Position numbers and translations under genes: made by a program. Below are positions 1 through 8,511 of a stretch of DNA of 33,877 nt, in pieces. The stretch comes from Parachlamydiaceae bacterium (lineage in GTDB: Bacteria > Chlamydiota > Chlamydiia > Chlamydiales > Parachlamydiaceae): positions 1-33,877 of the forward strand of contig JACCRY010000237.1 of the NCBI GenBank assembly GCA_013813265.1. The letters are read 5' to 3'. How positions within the stretch are numbered: position 1 is the stretch's first letter; the number at the start of each line of letters is the position of its first letter. The notes beneath the pieces were generated by a model. That model ran no database searches and was not told the DNA's origin. It saw only the letters and a program-made list of their open reading frames with translations.

Positions 1-35
1 CAGTAAAATTGATTGCTATGTCATTTTTTTTTCAC

Positions 36-120
36 TGGTTCAGATGAAGGTAACTTTTTTTGCGCTAATTAGCCGCTTAGCGGCTAATTAGTGCAAAAAG
101 TGTTACCTTCATCTGAACCA
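36..120. repeat. 85-bp near-perfect palindrome
   Basis: Positions 36-77 pair with 79-120 around a centre at T78. The only imperfections are 55/101, 56/100 and 64/92, of which the last two can be G-U pairs. The outer arm reads TGGTTCAGATGAAGGTAAC (36-54) and returns as its complement at 102-120; the inner arm contains CTAATTAGCCGCT. There is no T-tract directly after either arm, so it is not a typical intrinsic terminator. The last base of the palindrome is the A of the ATG of the next gene, and the palindrome supplies a TGA in that frame at 114-116. It looks like a small inserted palindromic element, but I see no second copy in the window. Confidence 0.9.
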
Positions 121-1763
121 TGCCGAATTTTTTGATTTTAGAATTTGATCTAATTAAACATACTTCATCTTTTTTGAAGGACGCTTTTAAGGCAGTAGAA
201 ATTCAGAATGAGCTTCGCTTAGGGTGTGACCGCATAATCCGAATATCTGAAGTTAGAGAAGTTACTTTATTCGAAATCCCTATGCGCTTAGAAGAAACTG
301 AAGAGTTTAGTTCTTGGCTACAACTAAGCTCCTACCTTGATTTGTCGTACGATGGGGATCGTTTATTTGCTTCTATGAAACAAATAAGTTTAACTGACAT
401 TGATTTAGATGTATTTAAAGGTTTTTTACTAAATCTACATAAAAAGACATCCAGTAAAAAACTTCATATGATTATAGATAAATGGCTTAAGAATATGGAA
501 TATGAGGATCATATTAAAGTCTTTTTTAAAACAGTTAAAGCCTTATTCGTCCAATTTGTTGAATTGGTCAATCGATCCTCATTAGTACAGTGTAAATATT
601 CTCGGGAACTTGAATTTGAGATTACACCAATTGCATTCTATATGTTTAAACTGATAAATGATCATGCTATTTTTTCGTTACTTGAAAAACCTAGGGATTT
701 ACCAAAAAATAATTTACAGAATTTTAAGCGCGTATTAGATTTATGGGATATCCACAAAGAAACCCAGAGTAAATTATTTGAAGAAGCTAATCACCAGTTA
801 TCAACATTAATAAAGAACAATCTGAGGTTTAAGCCTTTTTTACAGCGATACACTCAGGATTTAACAGGTCCTGCAAAAGGCATTTTGGGGAAAATGCGCC
901 CATATCCAAAGGAGTTTAGAATTGATCAATCTGAAAGGGGGGATAATTTAACAGATAAAGCACTCACGATCTCGTCCAAGGCACCAAAAATTAAACCTGC
1001 TTTCCAGAAAAATAAGACGAAAAAAATCTCACATAAAAAAACATCTCAATCAGAGCAAATTGCTGTTCAATCAAAAAAAATTCTGGAAATTAAAGAAGGT
1101 TTAAAATTAAGCCTTGCAAAAGAGAAAACCATAAAAACTGAGTTGGGTTGTGGTTCTTCAGGCAAAGATGAGCTAAAACTGAGTCAACCTACTCAGATGT
1201 TATTGCCGGGTGATTCCTTTTCTTTCAAATTTGATCAGCGGGTACAAAGATGGAATGATCATGCCTTTGGACAGCCGTTTTTAAAGAATGAGTTTCCTGA
1301 ATACCACGATAAAGCTTTGAGTTATCAGAAATTAATGCACCTCTTCCATGCACCGCATCATCTTGTGGATCGTTTTCTTTCTTTTGGTATTGAAGGGACT
1401 TGGTTGAATGTCAAAAATAGTAAGAATGATCTGCGTTATGTTATTCCGGCAGAGATTACTTATGAAAACAAGACGCATCGGGGATTGATTGTGTATGCGA
1501 TCGATAGTGAAACAAATGTATGCTACCATAGATTTTTTACAGAAAAAAAGGATCAAGATATTTTGTATCAAATCACAAATAAAGTCTTTAATGAAAATGA
1601 TTATCCTGATTTAAGAGATGCTGTCAATGTTGGGCAGTTCCCTTTGCCTAAGCTGAATGTTGTAGATTCAAGCTCTATAAAAATTCAATCAGGACACGTG
1701 GAAATTATTGATTTTGAGCGAGAAGTCAAAATCAAATTATTTAAAGTGAAGAATTTTAAATAA
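120..1763 (+). CDS. hypothetical protein, probably 5'-truncated member of a local gene pair
   Basis: 547 residues; I do not recognise the family. Residues 2-~107 align by eye, at roughly half identity, with residues 162-~268 of the next gene; shared motifs include SDLIKH/FDLIKH, LFEIP.RLE, F..WLQLS and DGD.LFAS. Residues ~110-280 look helical, ~280-360 form a Lys/Ser-rich linker, and ~370-547 look like a separate globular domain with several aromatic and His residues (FHAPHHLVDRF at ~428). No signal peptide or membrane segment is evident. The start is doubtful: there is no Shine-Dalgarno sequence, the ATG uses the last base of the 36-120 palindrome, and an in-frame TGA lies two codons upstream. 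Because similarity begins right at the palindrome edge, I infer that the gene lost, or was separated from, an N-terminal region like that of its neighbour. It may be a pseudogene fragment or may still be expressed. Confidence 0.6.
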   Translation: MPNFLILEFDLIKHTSSFLKDAFKAVEIQNELRLGCDRIIRISEVREVTLFEIPMRLEETEEFSSWLQLSSYLDLSYDGDRLFASMKQISLTDIDLDVFKGFLLNLHKKTSSKKLHMIIDKWLKNMEYEDHIKVFFKTVKALFVQFVELVNRSSLVQCKYSRELEFEITPIAFYMFKLINDHAIFSLLEKPRDLPKNNLQNFKRVLDLWDIHKETQSKLFEEANHQLSTLIKNNLRFKPFLQRYTQDLTGPAKGILGKMRPYPKEFRIDQSERGDNLTDKALTISSKAPKIKPAFQKNKTKKISHKKTSQSEQIAVQSKKILEIKEGLKLSLAKEKTIKTELGCGSSGKDELKLSQPTQMLLPGDSFSFKFDQRVQRWNDHAFGQPFLKNEFPEYHDKALSYQKLMHLFHAPHHLVDRFLSFGIEGTWLNVKNSKNDLRYVIPAEITYENKTHRGLIVYAIDSETNVCYHRFFTEKKDQDILYQITNKVFNENDYPDLRDAVNVGQFPLPKLNVVDSSSIKIQSGHVEIIDFEREVKIKLFKVKNFK

Positions 1764-1825
1764 GGATTTCTAGCATATATCAACACCTAAAATCCTGCAC
1801 AACAAAAAAATAATTGAGAATTTAA

Positions 1826-2641
1826 ATGCAATATTCCGTTTATCCTATTTCGATGGCGATGTTTAACCAAAAGTTAGAAAATTGTGTCTCTGTACAACAT
1901 GTGAAAAATAGTTTTGCGTTTCTACCTTCTGATAATACTCCACTTATTCTTGCAGTTTTTATTAAATATACCGAGTATCTCATTCATTCATATGAAGATC
2001 TAAATTTTAAAAATTGGGGCTTCTTCTTAAAAAAAATTCAGCAAATTTTTCCCGATGAACTTGAAAATCTTCATTTGAAATTACTTCAAGAGAAGGTGCT
2101 TTTAAAATTTAGAGAACTTTATCCACACTTATCGAAGATAGGGACTGTCGTCAAAGAGCATGAAGAGCAGTCCAACGATTTTGGCTCTGAATTGAACTTA
2201 TTGGAAAATATTCTTAAGAAAAGCATAGAAAAAAGAATTGAGGATGTTTTGGAAATTGAAAAAGCTATTAAAGTCGAGGATAAAGCGAAAGTTCTTCAAT
2301 TAAGTTTAAATTTCTTGATTGTTGAATCAGATCTTATTAAACATCTCTCTGCCGTTACAGAAGCCGCTCTTAAGGCATTTACCTTTCAAGCAGGAATACA
2401 GCAAGGTTCTGATCGTGTCATTAAATTAACTGCAAGTTCATTGATGCCCTTATTTGAAATTCCAGCTCGTTTAGAAAATAGTGATGAGTTTTCTTTTTGG
2501 CTTCAACTTAGTCCTTTTATTGATTTATCGTTCGATGGAGATCAATTATTTGCGTCAATAAACGTAACGAAAAAGGAAATCAATTTTGAACAGTTTAAAA
2601 TTTTTCGAAATTTTCTTCAGTATCATAAAATAAGCAGTTAA
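1826..2641 (+). CDS. hypothetical protein, paralogue lacking the C-terminal part
   Basis: 271 residues, family not recognised. Residues 1-160 are mostly helical with a charged stretch near 110-155 (EHEEQ, KRIEDVLEIEKAIK). Residues 161-268 are the segment shared with the N-terminus of the preceding gene. The protein stops where the preceding protein continues into its linker and C-terminal domain, so the two genes look like complementary, overlapping parts of one ancestral ~700-residue design. The intergenic gap is 62 bp on the same strand, with only a weak GAGA upstream of the ATG. The last 47 bp overlap the end of the convergent gene 2595-3095. No signal peptide is visible. It could be a natural two-domain protein rather than a truncated one; only comparison with homologues would tell. 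Confidence 0.6.
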   Translation: MQYSVYPISMAMFNQKLENCVSVQHVKNSFAFLPSDNTPLILAVFIKYTEYLIHSYEDLNFKNWGFFLKKIQQIFPDELENLHLKLLQEKVLLKFRELYPHLSKIGTVVKEHEEQSNDFGSELNLLENILKKSIEKRIEDVLEIEKAIKVEDKAKVLQLSLNFLIVESDLIKHLSAVTEAALKAFTFQAGIQQGSDRVIKLTASSLMPLFEIPARLENSDEFSFWLQLSPFIDLSFDGDQLFASINVTKKEINFEQFKIFRNFLQYHKISS

Positions 2642-3095
2642 AAATCGAGGCGCAATCAATTTTGCAAAAATCAACGATAACCACACTGACCTTTTCAATG
2701 TTTTGCCATTTGCTAGTCGGGCAATTGAAAAAAAAATCCCTATTCAGTTCAGAATCTTTTCCAGTCACAATAGTTGCAAAAATACTTTTTATCATTTTGA
2801 TCTGTTCTTCTGCTTCAAATAGAAATGAAAAATATATAGATTTTTTCTCAAGATTAGATCTATTTTTATCATGAACAACTGCGGTCATCTTTTTAATTTT
2901 CAAAATGTCTGAACTGATGCATGCATTAACCACAGAAGAATAGCAGGCTTCGACCGAAGGAAATTCGGTCGAAAGCTCAAAGATTTCCAACAATCGCTTA
3001 TCTAAAGGGCAAAGTAAATAACGATTGCCAGAATTTTTTAAAGAAGAAGACTGTGCAAGTGGACTAAATCTTGGACTATTGGTTGCGTTATCCAT
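2595..3095 (-). CDS. hypothetical protein (166 aa)
   Basis: Not recognised. The ATG follows AGGAAG at a good distance (AGGAAGATATATG), which supports it as a real gene although its 3' end overlaps the convergent gene 1826-2641 by 47 bp. The N-terminal ~20 residues are Ser/Pro/Asn-rich (NSPRFSPLAQSSS). The remainder is a mixed alpha/beta globular sequence with a hydrophobic core around residues 80-110 and several Cys. No signal peptide or clear membrane segment. It lies 9 bp downstream of the small hydrophobic gene 3105-3521 on the same strand, so the two are probably co-transcribed. Confidence 0.55.
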   Translation of the reverse strand: MDNATNSPRFSPLAQSSSLKNSGNRYLLCPLDKRLLEIFELSTEFPSVEACYSSVVNACISSDILKIKKMTAVVHDKNRSNLEKKSIYFSFLFEAEEQIKMIKSIFATIVTGKDSELNRDFFFNCPTSKWQNIEKVSVVIVDFCKIDCASIFNCLFYDTEENFEKF

Positions 3096-3104
3096 ATATC
3101 TTCC

Positions 3105-3521
3105 TTAGGTCTGTCTTAAAGAATTTCTAACTCCAAGCTCTGCACCAATTTTAGAGGCGAATATAGCACAAGGAATGGCTAGTACGGAAGTATTAAACCC
3201 GGCAACTACGAGTACCGTTCCAGCAATAGTGGAGACAGCCTTAGCCTTAAAGCTCAAAGTATTCCACACATTATTGAGACCTATGTCTGCCATATTACAA
3301 TAGGTTTGAGTGAGTGATGGCATTGTAATTCCACATAATCCTCCTGCAAGAGCCGTTACTGGAAAATACGATACAGATACAATGCCGATAATTGTACGTG
3401 CCCCAGCTAAAAAAGTCTTTTGAGCTCCTCCCTCCACGCTGATAGCCTGATAGGTTGTAGCTAGAGCGGTTTGAATTTCACTATAACTAGGGCAATAGCG
3501 CGCTTCTTCGTAAGATTGCAT
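3105..3521 (-). CDS. small protein with two hydrophobic lobes (Inc-like?)
   Basis: 138 residues from the ATG at 3521, which is preceded by AAGGAAA; the frame stays open upstream to 3641 but that ATG has no ribosome-binding site. The N-terminus (QSYEEARYCPSYSEIQ) is polar. It is followed by two long Gly/Ala/Val-rich hydrophobic stretches, roughly residues 44-68 and 92-125, separated by a polar loop, and a short basic C-terminus. There is no cleavable signal peptide. In Chlamydiae, inclusion membrane proteins are small proteins with a bilobed hydrophobic domain, and this layout would fit, but the inter-lobe loop is longer than in typical Inc proteins and a plain membrane protein is equally possible. 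It is followed 9 bp later by gene 2595-3095. Confidence 0.6.
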   Translation of the reverse strand: MQSYEEARYCPSYSEIQTALATTYQAISVEGGAQKTFLAGARTIIGIVSVSYFPVTALAGGLCGITMPSLTQTYCNMADIGLNNVWNTLSFKAKAVSTIAGTVLVVAGFNTSVLAIPCAIFASKIGAELGVRNSLRQT

Positions 3522-3670
3522 AAAATTTCCTTTTTTAAAATTTACATTCTTTTTGATAAAAGGGTAGTAAAAATAAAAATTTAATGCAATTAATAATTGT
3601 TTTTGAAAGGAAGCAGAATTAACGAAAAAAGACGAATGCAAACTTATTGTTGCTTGCGTGGGAGGTATTT

Positions 3671-3696
3671 AAAAAATTATCCCCGTTGCAGGGATA
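3671..3696 (-). terminator. intrinsic terminator, second of two behind aconitase
   Basis: Read on the minus strand, TATCCC (3696-3691), a 7-nt loop, GGGATA (3783-... complement at 3683-3678), then A and six T. The stem is short but GC-rich at its inner end and is followed by a proper U-tract. Confidence 0.6.
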
Positions 3697-3759
3697 GCGG
3701 AACGAGGAGTTGGGAGATTATAACAGCGAAATCCCTTAGCTAAAAGCAGCAGGAAGTTC

Positions 3760-3787
3760 AAAAAAATTAGATCAAAGCATGATCTAA
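3760..3787 (-). terminator. intrinsic terminator of the aconitase gene
   Basis: Read on the minus strand, TTAGATC (3787-3781), loop ATGCTTT, GATCTAA (3773-3767), then seven T (3766-3760). It lies 19 bp after the acnA stop codon. The stem is AT-rich, which may be why a second terminator follows at 3671-3696. Confidence 0.7.
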
Positions 3788-3805
3788 GTATCCAAATACT
3801 GTTAT

Positions 3806-6739
3806 CTAAGATCCCTTCACAATCCAGTCAAGGGACCTTGGATCTTCACAACGCCCGGAATCTAAAAGATGCCGTGCTACTATCTTTCTATAAATAAATG
3901 GCAGAATTCCTCCATGCCTATAATACTGGACCTCGCTAGGTGTGTCTAAACGGGAAAGTACTTTTACTTTGCGCGTTTCCTTGCCATCAGAAATTTCAAG
4001 GGTGATTTCCTGGTGCGGTACAAAGATCCCTTCAAGGCCTGATAATGAAAATGTTTCATTACCCGTAATTCCTAGTGTGGCAGCACTTTCCCCCTCAAGG
4101 AACTGAAGAGGCAAAACACCCATGCCGATTAAATTGCTTCGGTGAATACGTTCATAACTTTCAGCAACAACTGCTTTTACGCCAAGCAGCGCTGTTCCCT
4201 TTGCTGCCCAGTCGCGTGAGCTTCCCATTCCATAATCTTTGCCGGCAAATAGCATTAGAGGCACTTTTTTTTCCAAATAGACTTGTGAAGCCTCATAGAT
4301 AGTCATTTCCTTGTCTTCGGGCTGCAATTTTGTGTATCCACCTTCACGGTCAACCATCTTGTTACGTATGCGAACGTTGGCAAAAGTTCCACGTGTCATC
4401 ACTTCGTAGTTGCCGCGTCTGCTTCCATAGCTATTGAAATTAGACTCTTTTACTCCCATTGCAATTAAATATTTACCTGCTGGAAGTTCTTTTCGGAAGG
4501 CACCGGCGGGAGAAATATGGTCTGTGGTAACTGAATCCCCAAAAATAGCAAGAGAGCGCATATCTGTCATTGTTTTAGGCCGATCCGGTTCTGCCATCGA
4601 GCAATTTGCTATAAAAGGAGGGCATTGGATATAAGAACTCAAAGGATCCCAAGGATAACGTGGAGTTTCAGGAGCTCCAATTTCATCCCAAAGAGGGTTC
4701 TCGCTGTAAATGTTGCTGTAGCGAGATTGAAACATCTCCGGCTTTACTCCAACGGAGATTGCCTCTTCGATCTCTTTTGTTGTAGGCCATACATCGCGTA
4801 AAAAGACAGGGTTGCCATCATGACCTTTTCCTAAAGGTTCTTTTTCCATATCAATGTTGATGCGGCCAGCAATCGCAAAGGCAACGACAAGAGGAGGGGA
4901 CATCAGAAAATTTGCCTTTATACTGCTATTGATGCGTGCTTCAAAGTTGCGATTTCCGCTTAGGACGCTTACGGAGACAAGGCTGTGCTCTTTAATTGCC
5001 TTTTCAACACGCTCTTCGAGTGGACCGCTATTTCCAATGCACGTCGTACAGCCATAAGCGACCAGTTGAAAGCCTAAAGTGTCCAAGTATCTTTGGAGAT
5101 CGGCTTTTACAAGGTAGTCTGTGACTACCCGAGAACCAGGAGCCAAGCTCGTTTTAATAATAGAATTAACTTTTAAGCCTTTTTCGACAGCCTTTTTGGC
5201 AAGTAGGCCTGCAGCAATCATCACGCTTGGATTACTCGTATTAGTGCAGCTTGTAATTGCAGCAATAGCAACAGAACCATGTCGTAAAACGATATCGCAT
5301 ACAGTCATATTTTGAATTTCCGGATCAAGGCCTACAATTTTTGGAGTTTCATGATCCTCAACACCAGGTAAAGCCGGACGATTCGTCACCATTTCCGTTT
5401 CACTCCACGTTTCAGGCATTCCATTTTCTTCTAAGACATTTGTCCCCCCTGATGTGTGTGAAGGATCGATCTGAAATGCGCCACTGGCATGAACACAAAC
5501 TTTTGGATCTTCATTTGTGGAATAGCCCCCTTCATTTAGGGGAGCTTTTAGAAGGTTTTGGAATTTATCTTTAAGGTTAGTCAACTCTATACGGTCTTGC
5601 GGACGTTTGGGGCCAGAAACTGATGGTCGAATTGTCGTTAGATCTAATTCTAAAACGTTTGTATAGTCAATATCCCCTTTTTTAGGCACGCCAAAGAGCC
5701 CTTGAGCTGAGTAGTATTCCTTTATCAACTGAATATGTTCTTCCTTACGACCTGTTAATCGAAGATATTCAAGTGTTTTCTCGTCTATTGGGAAAAGGCC
5801 CATCGTAGCTCCATATTCAGGAGCCATATTTGCAATAGTCGCTCTGTCTGCGACAGAAAGTTTTTCAACTCCTTCACCAAAAAATTCGATAAATTTGTCA
5901 ACAACTTTGGCTTTACGCAAAAGCTCTGTAATATAAAGCGTTAGGTCAGTGGCTGTGACACCTTCTAACAATTTTCCTGATAGGTGAACTCCAATAACTT
6001 CAGGAGTTTGTATGAAGACAGGCTGACCTAGCATGGCGGCTTCTGCTTCGATACCGCCAACACCCCAGCCTACAATTCCAAGGCCATTGATCATCGTCGT
6101 GTGGGAATCCGTCCCTACAAGGCTGTCAGGGTATAAGAGTTTTTTTTCTTCCTCTTTTTTCTCAACAACTACGGACGCCAAATATTCTAAGTTGACTTGA
6201 TGGCAAATTCCGATTCCAGGCGGAATCACATGTAATGATTTAAATGACTTTTGACCCCATTCAAGAAATGAGTAACGCTCTAGATTACGCTTCATTTCAG
6301 TTTTTAGATTAAATAAAAATGCATCCTCGGTCCCCGCTTCATCCACTTGAACAGAGTGATCGATCACAAGATCAACAGGGACATTTGGCTCTAGTAGAGC
6401 AGGATCGATGTCGTAAGAGCTTAGGCCATCGCGCAGCATTGCCAGATCAACCAGTAAAGGCACCCCGGTAAAGTCTTGCAATAGGACACGTGAAACAATG
6501 AAGGGGAGATCCCCGTCGTACGGTTTTATTGGGTTCCAATTAGCAAGACGCTTGATTTCATCCTCTTTAATAAAATTGCCGTCACAGTTCCTTAAGAGAG
6601 ATTCAAGTAAAATACGAATGGAAATAGGCAAACGTCGAATTGGACCAATGCCTTGCTCTTCAAGAGACGGTAAGGAGTAGTAATGGCTTTGATTCGGTAA
6701 TTTCTTGAGAGTGTTAAGTGTGTTGGGGAAGTCTTGCAT
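3806..6739 (-). CDS. acnA: aconitate hydratase (AcnA/IRP1 type)
   Basis: Interconverts citrate and isocitrate in the TCA cycle using a [4Fe-4S] cluster in the cytoplasm. 977 residues. Visible signatures are [13 protein letters not shown] (~209-221), [10 protein letters not shown] with cluster ligand C498, GCTTCIGN with ligands C564 and C567, [13 protein letters not shown] in the swivel domain, and [16 protein letters not shown] near the C-terminus. All three cluster cysteines are present, so the enzyme should be active. It is about 85 residues longer than the E. coli AcnA I remember (~891); most of the extra length lies between ~residues 400 and 480, a Ser/Thr/Glu-rich stretch before the SCTN motif. 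The ATG is preceded by AAGGAGA at good spacing. Two tandem intrinsic terminators follow, so it is probably a single-gene transcript. Confidence 0.97.
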   Translation of the reverse strand: MQDFPNTLNTLKKLPNQSHYYSLPSLEEQGIGPIRRLPISIRILLESLLRNCDGNFIKEDEIKRLANWNPIKPYDGDLPFIVSRVLLQDFTGVPLLVDLAMLRDGLSSYDIDPALLEPNVPVDLVIDHSVQVDEAGTEDAFLFNLKTEMKRNLERYSFLEWGQKSFKSLHVIPPGIGICHQVNLEYLASVVVEKKEEEKKLLYPDSLVGTDSHTTMINGLGIVGWGVGGIEAEAAMLGQPVFIQTPEVIGVHLSGKLLEGVTATDLTLYITELLRKAKVVDKFIEFFGEGVEKLSVADRATIANMAPEYGATMGLFPIDEKTLEYLRLTGRKEEHIQLIKEYYSAQGLFGVPKKGDIDYTNVLELDLTTIRPSVSGPKRPQDRIELTNLKDKFQNLLKAPLNEGGYSTNEDPKVCVHASGAFQIDPSHTSGGTNVLEENGMPETWSETEMVTNRPALPGVEDHETPKIVGLDPEIQNMTVCDIVLRHGSVAIAAITSCTNTSNPSVMIAAGLLAKKAVEKGLKVNSIIKTSLAPGSRVVTDYLVKADLQRYLDTLGFQLVAYGCTTCIGNSGPLEERVEKAIKEHSLVSVSVLSGNRNFEARINSSIKANFLMSPPLVVAFAIAGRINIDMEKEPLGKGHDGNPVFLRDVWPTTKEIEEAISVGVKPEMFQSRYSNIYSENPLWDEIGAPETPRYPWDPLSSYIQCPPFIANCSMAEPDRPKTMTDMRSLAIFGDSVTTDHISPAGAFRKELPAGKYLIAMGVKESNFNSYGSRRGNYEVMTRGTFANVRIRNKMVDREGGYTKLQPEDKEMTIYEASQVYLEKKVPLMLFAGKDYGMGSSRDWAAKGTALLGVKAVVAESYERIHRSNLIGMGVLPLQFLEGESAATLGITGNETFSLSGLEGIFVPHQEITLEISDGKETRKVKVLSRLDTPSEVQYYRHGGILPFIYRKIVARHLLDSGRCEDPRSLDWIVKGS

Positions 6740-7081
6740 TGCATCTCCTTATTTTTTTTTACAATGCCAAAAAGGATTGGGGATGTCAGCATAATAATAA
6801 CTATTTGTTTTCTTCGAGGAGATAAAGTATACTTTCCTCTTTCAAATAATCAGTAGTAGTTAGGAAAATTCTCTGAGTCACAGAAAATGGTTAAGCTCTT
6901 TCTCACACTAAAAAACCAGGTGGCTCGCTCTTTACACATCTGTAATGGGCAATGAAAAAACGGAAAGAATCTTTCCCAACCTATTTACTACCGGTGCTTT
7001 GGGGACCCATGAAGAAGGGGTAATATAATTTTAAATGAAAGAATAACTCACCTCTATAAAAGGTTTTGATTGTCAATCAAC
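6740..7081. other. 342-bp intergenic stretch upstream of aconitase
   Basis: Both flanking genes are on the minus strand, so this holds the 3' end region of the dus gene and the promoter region of acnA. I see a 15-nt palindrome TTGATTGTCAATCAA (7066-7080), touching the dus stop codon, which could be a weak hairpin without a U-tract. On the minus strand TTGAAA (around 6840) followed by TATACT-like sequence is promoter-like, but the spacing is poor. No open frame here looks coding. Confidence 0.5.
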
Positions 7082-8059
7082 TTAAATAGCAAAATTTCGC
7101 TTTAGAAGAAGAAGGGCTTCGTCTAGAAATCCGTTTACATCAGTGTGTGTTAATCTTAAGATTTGCGGTCTTAAATCTAAAAGTGTGTCATTCCCTTTGA
7201 AGAGAAAACTCATCATTTGCTTCAACTTATTAACTTTAGTTTTTTCCGGAATTTGTAAAGGCATCTCAGCAAGATAAACCTCAAAATAACGTTCTAGTGA
7301 GCTCCACTTATAAATGTAGGGTTCTCTACTGAAATGCGCTTGAATCTGGTGGAAAATGAAGGGATTGATTACACTTCCTCTTCCAATCATTAAGGCGTCA
7401 CATTTAGTTAAATCTAGCATTCTGAGGGCATCGGAGACATTAAGAATATCACCATTTCCAACAACAGGGATTTTTAGAAGTGACTTGGCTTCTGCAATGA
7501 GATCCCAGTTAGCTGGAGGTCCATACCCTTCAGCCTTTGTCCGAGGATGAAGCGTTAAGTAGCTAATACCACTTTCTTGAGCAGCCAAAATATTTTCTTT
7601 GAACAATGAGGTGTCATCAAAGCCTGAACGTAGTTTTGCTGTTACTGGAATGGATACAGCTTTAACTATAGCCTTTGCGACTTGATGAAGGAATGAGGGT
7701 TCCTTAAGCAAGCTTGAGCCGGCGCCTCTTCCAGTTACTGTATTTGATGGACAGCCACAATTGAGGTCTATACGGGGAGCACCCAGGGATTCCATGGCAA
7801 CAGCCATTTCTGCCATAAGGTCTATGTCTGATCCCATGATTTGAGCCGCTAAGGGAATTGGGGCAATTTCATTTGCTTGATAGCGCACAGCTAGACTTGG
7901 AACATGCGCATTGGATGGGACACGTAAAAAATCTCTTACGCCTTCATTGAAGCCGCCAATCGATGCCATTGCTTTACGAAAGCATTGATCTCCAACGCCT
8001 TCCATTGGAGCTAACAGAAGGTAAGGACAGCCATTACTATTTTTGGGAAGAAAATTCAT
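7082..8059 (-). CDS. dusC: tRNA-dihydrouridine synthase, DusC-like
   Basis: FMN enzyme that reduces uridine to dihydrouridine in tRNA. 325 residues, normal for the family. Motifs: LLAPMEGVGD near the N-terminus (FMN binding), DLNCGCPSNTVTGRGAG (~98-114) with the catalytic Cys in NCGCPS, KLRSGFDD, LHPRTKAEGY with the conserved His, VVGNGDI and MIGRGSVINPF. The DLNCGCPS.TV.G.G form and MEGV start resemble E. coli DusC more than DusA or DusB (DusC acts on U16 in E. coli); the subfamily symbol is therefore a judgement. It lies 113 bp downstream of the small AtuA-like gene on the same strand, separated by the hairpin at 8126-8179, so co-transcription with the acyl-CoA genes is uncertain. Confidence 0.93.
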   Translation of the reverse strand: MNFLPKNSNGCPYLLLAPMEGVGDQCFRKAMASIGGFNEGVRDFLRVPSNAHVPSLAVRYQANEIAPIPLAAQIMGSDIDLMAEMAVAMESLGAPRIDLNCGCPSNTVTGRGAGSSLLKEPSFLHQVAKAIVKAVSIPVTAKLRSGFDDTSLFKENILAAQESGISYLTLHPRTKAEGYGPPANWDLIAEAKSLLKIPVVGNGDILNVSDALRMLDLTKCDALMIGRGSVINPFIFHQIQAHFSREPYIYKWSSLERYFEVYLAEMPLQIPEKTKVNKLKQMMSFLFKGNDTLLDLRPQILRLTHTDVNGFLDEALLLLKRNFAI

Positions 8060-8125
8060 ATATTAATCACTTAAAAGAGATTATAATATCAGAATTTGTA
8101 TATTGAGTCACGATGTTTGAAGCTG

Positions 8126-8179
8126 CCCGTAACTGGACATTCGGATGCCATTTCGGCATCGCGAATGTCCAGTTACGGG
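8126..8179. repeat. 54-bp hairpin element overlapping a stop codon
   Basis: CCCGTAACTGGACATTCG (8126-8143) pairs perfectly with 8162-8179; inside it GATGCC (8144-8149) pairs with GGCATC (8155-8160) around a 5-nt loop, with one bulged G at 8161. The TAA stop of the minus-strand gene 8173-8490 lies within the right arm. There is no T-tract after the stem on either strand, so it is not a standard intrinsic terminator; RNA stabilisation, attenuation or a small palindromic repeat are alternatives. Confidence 0.85.
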
Positions 8180-8490
8180 TTACAAATCTTCATTTGAAGG
8201 AGCGCTTGACCAAGTGCTTTGCCTTGAGCATCAAAACGCAACGAACGGCTTCCGCCTCCAGCTAAAATATTATGCAAAACAAAATTGAGAGCTAACAAAT
8301 TGGGCAGCTCATAGCGCACTGTGGAGGTGACTCCTAAAATGTTGAAATAATTTTGAACTGACTCTGCTGTCAGGTACTCCACTAAAAAATCATATCCTTC
8401 ACGTGTATAGGCAATAATTCCGATGTTGGCATTATTGCCTTTGTCTCCGCTGCGAGCAAAGGCAATGTCGTTTAATTGTACGCATTTCAT
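8173..8490 (-). CDS. AtuA-like C-terminal (ferredoxin-fold) domain protein
   Basis: 105 residues. The segment ARSGDKGNNANIGIIA (~12-27) is the signature of the C-terminal domain of AtuA-type proteins, which occur in citronellol/geraniol and leucine/isovalerate degradation operons; the biochemical role of this domain is not settled. Full AtuA-type proteins are much longer and carry an N-terminal acyclic-terpene-utilisation domain. Here only the C-terminal domain is present, as a complete small gene with its own ATG preceded by AAGG. It lies 21 bp after the carboxyltransferase gene, so it belongs to the same transcript (acyl-CoA dehydrogenase, carboxyltransferase, this gene). The end of the gene (KICNP-stop) lies in the 8126-8179 hairpin. 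Confidence 0.8.
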   Translation of the reverse strand: MKCVQLNDIAFARSGDKGNNANIGIIAYTREGYDFLVEYLTAESVQNYFNILGVTSTVRYELPNLLALNFVLHNILAGGGSRSLRFDAQGKALGQALLQMKICNP

Positions 8491-8511
8491 GTAGATGACC
8501 TTTAAGTAAGT

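Noticed and set aside
3522-3641. Upstream start for the small hydrophobic protein
   Set aside because: The extra 40 residues have no ribosome-binding site before them, whereas the ATG at 3521 follows AAGGAAA.
7066-7080. Palindrome TTGATTGTCAATCAA as a dus terminator
   Set aside because: The hairpin would have a six-bp AT-rich stem with a 3-nt loop and no U-tract on the minus strand; kept only as a mention in the intergenic entry.
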